Source: Chrysomallon squamiferum
Taxonomy: Eukaryota; Mollusca; Gastropoda; Neomphalida; Peltospiridae
Length of the DNA stretch: 64,000 bases
Direction of reading: 5' to 3'
Assembly: GCA_012295275.1 (NCBI GenBank)
Contig: CM022671.1
Location: forward strand, 425,001 to 489,000
Of this stretch, positions 60,941 through 64,000 are shown piece by piece. A model generated the notes under the pieces. That model did no database searches. It saw only the letters and a list, made by a program, of their open reading frames with translations, and was not told the DNA's origin. A program made the translations under genes and the position numbers. How positions within the stretch are numbered: position 1 is the first letter of the stretch; each line of letters begins with the position of its first letter.

Positions 60941-63900
60941 CCACACACACACACACACACAAAAGCACAAAAATCTTCATGTATGACACAATCCATACAG
61001 AACCTATTGCACCTAGTTGAAAAATGATTTGTTTTGTTAAAAACAACTTTTAAAACACTTCTCAAAACACACACAATGTCTGAGTGTAGCTGTTCAGACT
61101 TGCTAAGTCAGTCATATTTATACACAGACTTGAATTTCTTTGATATGTAAATGAATTTAATACCCCCTGCATGAAATACAAACAGATCCTGGTGCATGCA
61201 TTTCAAAATATAAATAATATTCTCTATCAGAGCACTGAAGTCTCAGTAAAAATAATTTTAAAGATTTAAAATATATTATTATCTATGTTTATCATCATGA
61301 AATGAAATTTGAAGCCACTTGTACATCAGTAATTAAACCAGTGAATTTGTGAAGTCTTAGCGACATAAAACAATTGGTTTTCCTTCAGCTATTAAAAAGT
61401 AATTGCTGCAATTCAAGATTTTATTTGTCAGAAATCAAAATATATCATCATGCATGAATAATCACCAAAACAAAATTTGTTTGTGCATGTTCAGTCTTAA
61501 CTGATCATTAGTGATGAAAAATGTAAGTTCAAATTGCTAAAGGTACGAAAGTAGTAAAGATAGTTATTTTATAAAAATGATTGGAATATTTTCAATTTCC
61601 AAAATGTTTTTGGCATTCTAATATGACTTTCAGTAGCATCATCCTGATTAAGCCATAATCATTTTTCAACCCCTTCAATACAGAACATATAGTTTTTATT
61701 TAATGATGGATGAATAGCAATAAAATGTATGTCGATTATCATTCCAGAGAAACTTTTTAAAGAAAAGTTAATGGAACTTAAGCTCACTATCTCTCTGTCT
61801 TCATGAGTTTTTATAAGCCTTGATCAAACAACAACAGCAAGGTATGAAACTCAAACCATGACACTAAGCCTAAAATGACTGATTTATAATAACTGTCAGA
61901 GGTGCAAGAAAGTTCCTAGTTTTCCTTCGACTCTCAAAAGACAAATTACTACAACCCAACCTAAACTTACCACACTTGATAATTACTAAATCTCCAGCCC
62001 TTCACACCAACCCCAGGTATATTTATTTATTTATTCTGTTCTAGTGTATGAAAGATGCAGCAAGTCCAAACTGCTATGCACACTGCACAATCATAATTAA
62101 CAAACCAAACCATTTTCTTCAGGTTTGGCATCTTGGACAAAAAAACAAACAACAAAAAAACAAAACAGAATGATACAAAAACAAAACACAAACATGCATT
62201 ATACACAAAAAAGACACCAAAAAATACTGCAAAACTTAAATAACAAAAAAGTTTTTATAAAAAAAAGCTGACAAGAAAAACATTTATCAGAGCTTTAAAT
62301 ATCAAGTAAATGCCAGTGATAAGTGATCTCTCCTTTTTCATCAATGGCGTTTTTTTTAATAGTTTTTTTAAAAACTCCTCCTATTTTGTTCTGCTAACAA
62401 TTGGCAATATGTCTCCATGTTGTTTTTTCTTCAAAACACCTTTGATTATATATATGTACATGAATTCAAACAGACTGAAAGAGAGAGAAAAACAAAAAGC
62501 ATGAATTAATTGTCTGTGTGAATCCGTTTCCACAAAACCATTTAACCAAGCCCAGCATTAATAACACAATGTAGGTTTCTTAAATATTTTATTTTATGAA
62601 ATTTCATACCTTAGTTAAGAAGTATTTTACTTCTTAAGTTTTTCTCTTTCAAATACACATGTATTTACTATTTATTATATTAATAAATAAAGATATTTAG
62701 AATAAGAACAAAACACTGAAATTGTCACAAATCTCCAAGAATACAAAAGTTACATCTGCAGACCATGTAAGATACCATAGCAGCATGACATCTTTTTGCA
62801 TTGTTTCATATGAGTCAATTATGCCAATGAAACTTCAGTAAGAAACAACACAACTGTAAACGTCGGTAAATATAATTTATATTGAACAATAAACAGTGAA
62901 AAGAACAAAGAGTAACTGAGAAATTTTTATAAATAACTTGATTATCAATTCAGACTAGAATATTTTTTAATACAAAATTTCAACCAAACAATTTATGATT
63001 CATTTTACAATTCTATTAAATAAAAATGGAATCTTCTAAAATTTCATTTTTTTTTTTTTTTTTTTTTTTTAAATATGAATATTTAGTAACAATAATACAG
63101 AATTCTTTAAATATAAACAAATGTATATTTGTCTCTATTAACATATATAATGAAAATGAGAAGGATTTCAACAGATGTTTTTAAAAAATATTTCGACCAC
63201 TGCCCATCAGATACCATCTGCCTTTAATGGTCATCAACTGGTCCAGTGGCAAACAAGAGAACAGTTATAATGTGGACATCTATTCACATGCAAAACACAT
63301 CCCCATATTTTCATCAGTAAAATATATAAATTAATACTTTTCTTAATTTTACCAAACCTAAAAAAAAAAAAAAACATAATAAAATAAAATAAAAATAAAC
63401 TATTTATAATTAGATATTTCTTTTTAAAAAAAAACATTTTGGGGTATTAAATGCAACCTATTTGTTCAGTATTATTCATAAATCAGTAAAATTATTTAAG
63501 TACAATTAATATTTCATATTTTCTATAAATGTATTATAATCAGAAATTTATTTAAATATCAGTAGCCAAACTGTCAAAATAAAAACTGAAATTAAATGTT
63601 GCTAAATCTGTTTACAATGTGTACAACATAAAATTGTTTTTGTAAGTTAAATGATTGCTTGTGAACATAAGCAGCAGAAAAAATAAATTATTATCTTTCT
63701 TTTTAAGTATGTAACAGATATTAAACGTTTTACATAAAAATATTCTCCAAATGAGTAAGTACACATATTTTAGGCCAACAGTTATTTTTTAAACATAAAT
63801 CAATTTTAAATGAAAATCTATAAATAAAACTCAAAACAAAGTGTTGTTTTCTCTCTCTCTCCTATTCTCATGTATAATATATAAATGTTTATGACCTGTG

Positions 63901-64000
63901 ACATTTGAATATTCAAATGCTCGTAATCAGACTTATATCTTTATCAAGAGGTAATATGTAAGAATAATGAAAGTTCCTGTCCTAGACACAGTGTTCTATG
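56861..64000. other. AT-rich non-coding DNA
   Basis: No coding exon can be supported. Repeats include (ATT)n at 57,179-57,211, T-rich sequence at 58,380-58,455, poly-A with (AAT)n at 59,808-59,886, (TTTA)n at 60,050-60,115, (TA)n with (CA)n at 60,899-60,961, and poly-T at 63,050-63,070. The part after 61,000 is relatively repeat-poor and could be a long 3' UTR or intron of a neighbouring gene, but nothing in it proves that. Confidence 0.6.

Overview
The window looks like nuclear DNA of an invertebrate animal, most likely a mollusc or another lophotrochozoan. The reasons are AT-rich intergenic DNA, spliced genes, very abundant microsatellites and (GA)n/(GT)n tracts, a fragment resembling a short interspersed repeat that is widespread in molluscs (about 17,085-17,170), and a DEAH-helicase/RBR fusion gene of a kind predicted in marine invertebrates and plants. 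The species assignment is inference.

Layout. (1) 1-3145, minus strand: a 1048-codon reading frame, open to the window edge, encoding a Ser/Lys-rich disordered protein. Its last visible residues resemble the entry into the first membrane helix of invertebrate two-pore potassium channels (tentative). A GC-richer candidate promoter or 5' exon lies at 3.75-4.0 kb. (2) 4-12 kb: non-coding DNA with minisatellites, T-rich sequence and one CpG-containing promoter-like island at 8.79-9.03 kb. (3) 12,020-17,440, minus strand: a five-exon gene for a small receptor-like protein (signal peptide, one CUB domain, one membrane helix, and a tail ending in a YMRM motif). (4) 17.75-26.12 kb: a higher-order tandem array of ten related monomers. 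Most carry the same promoter-like motifs and a strong 5' splice donor. (5) 26,986-32,160, plus strand: a single-exon DEAH helicase + RRM-like + RBR (RING-IBR-RING2) gene, copy 1. (6) 34.28-46.4 kb: a second, partial copy of the block (CUB exons 2 and 3 only, one array monomer, helicase copy 2 at 38,514-43,696, 3' flank). (7) 47,358-49,796, minus strand: a three-exon gene with in-frame coding minisatellites and YGWY motifs, not recognised. (8) 50-64 kb: AT-rich non-coding DNA with microsatellites and a few higher-complexity islands.

How it fits together. CUB(-) and helicase(+) lie head to head, and this block was tandemly duplicated with a junction inside an (ATT)n microsatellite. Unit 2 lost or never received the CUB signal-peptide, membrane and tail exons. 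One small DNA transposon is present only in unit 1 and another only in unit 2, so both probably inserted after the duplication. The array before helicase 1 can be read as a tandem set of promoters with alternative non-coding first exons that splice to an acceptor just upstream of the helicase start codon. Helicase 2 has one such monomer. Both helicase copies carry small indels: three in homopolymers in copy 1, and one missing G in copy 2. It cannot be told from sequence alone whether these are assembly errors or decay.
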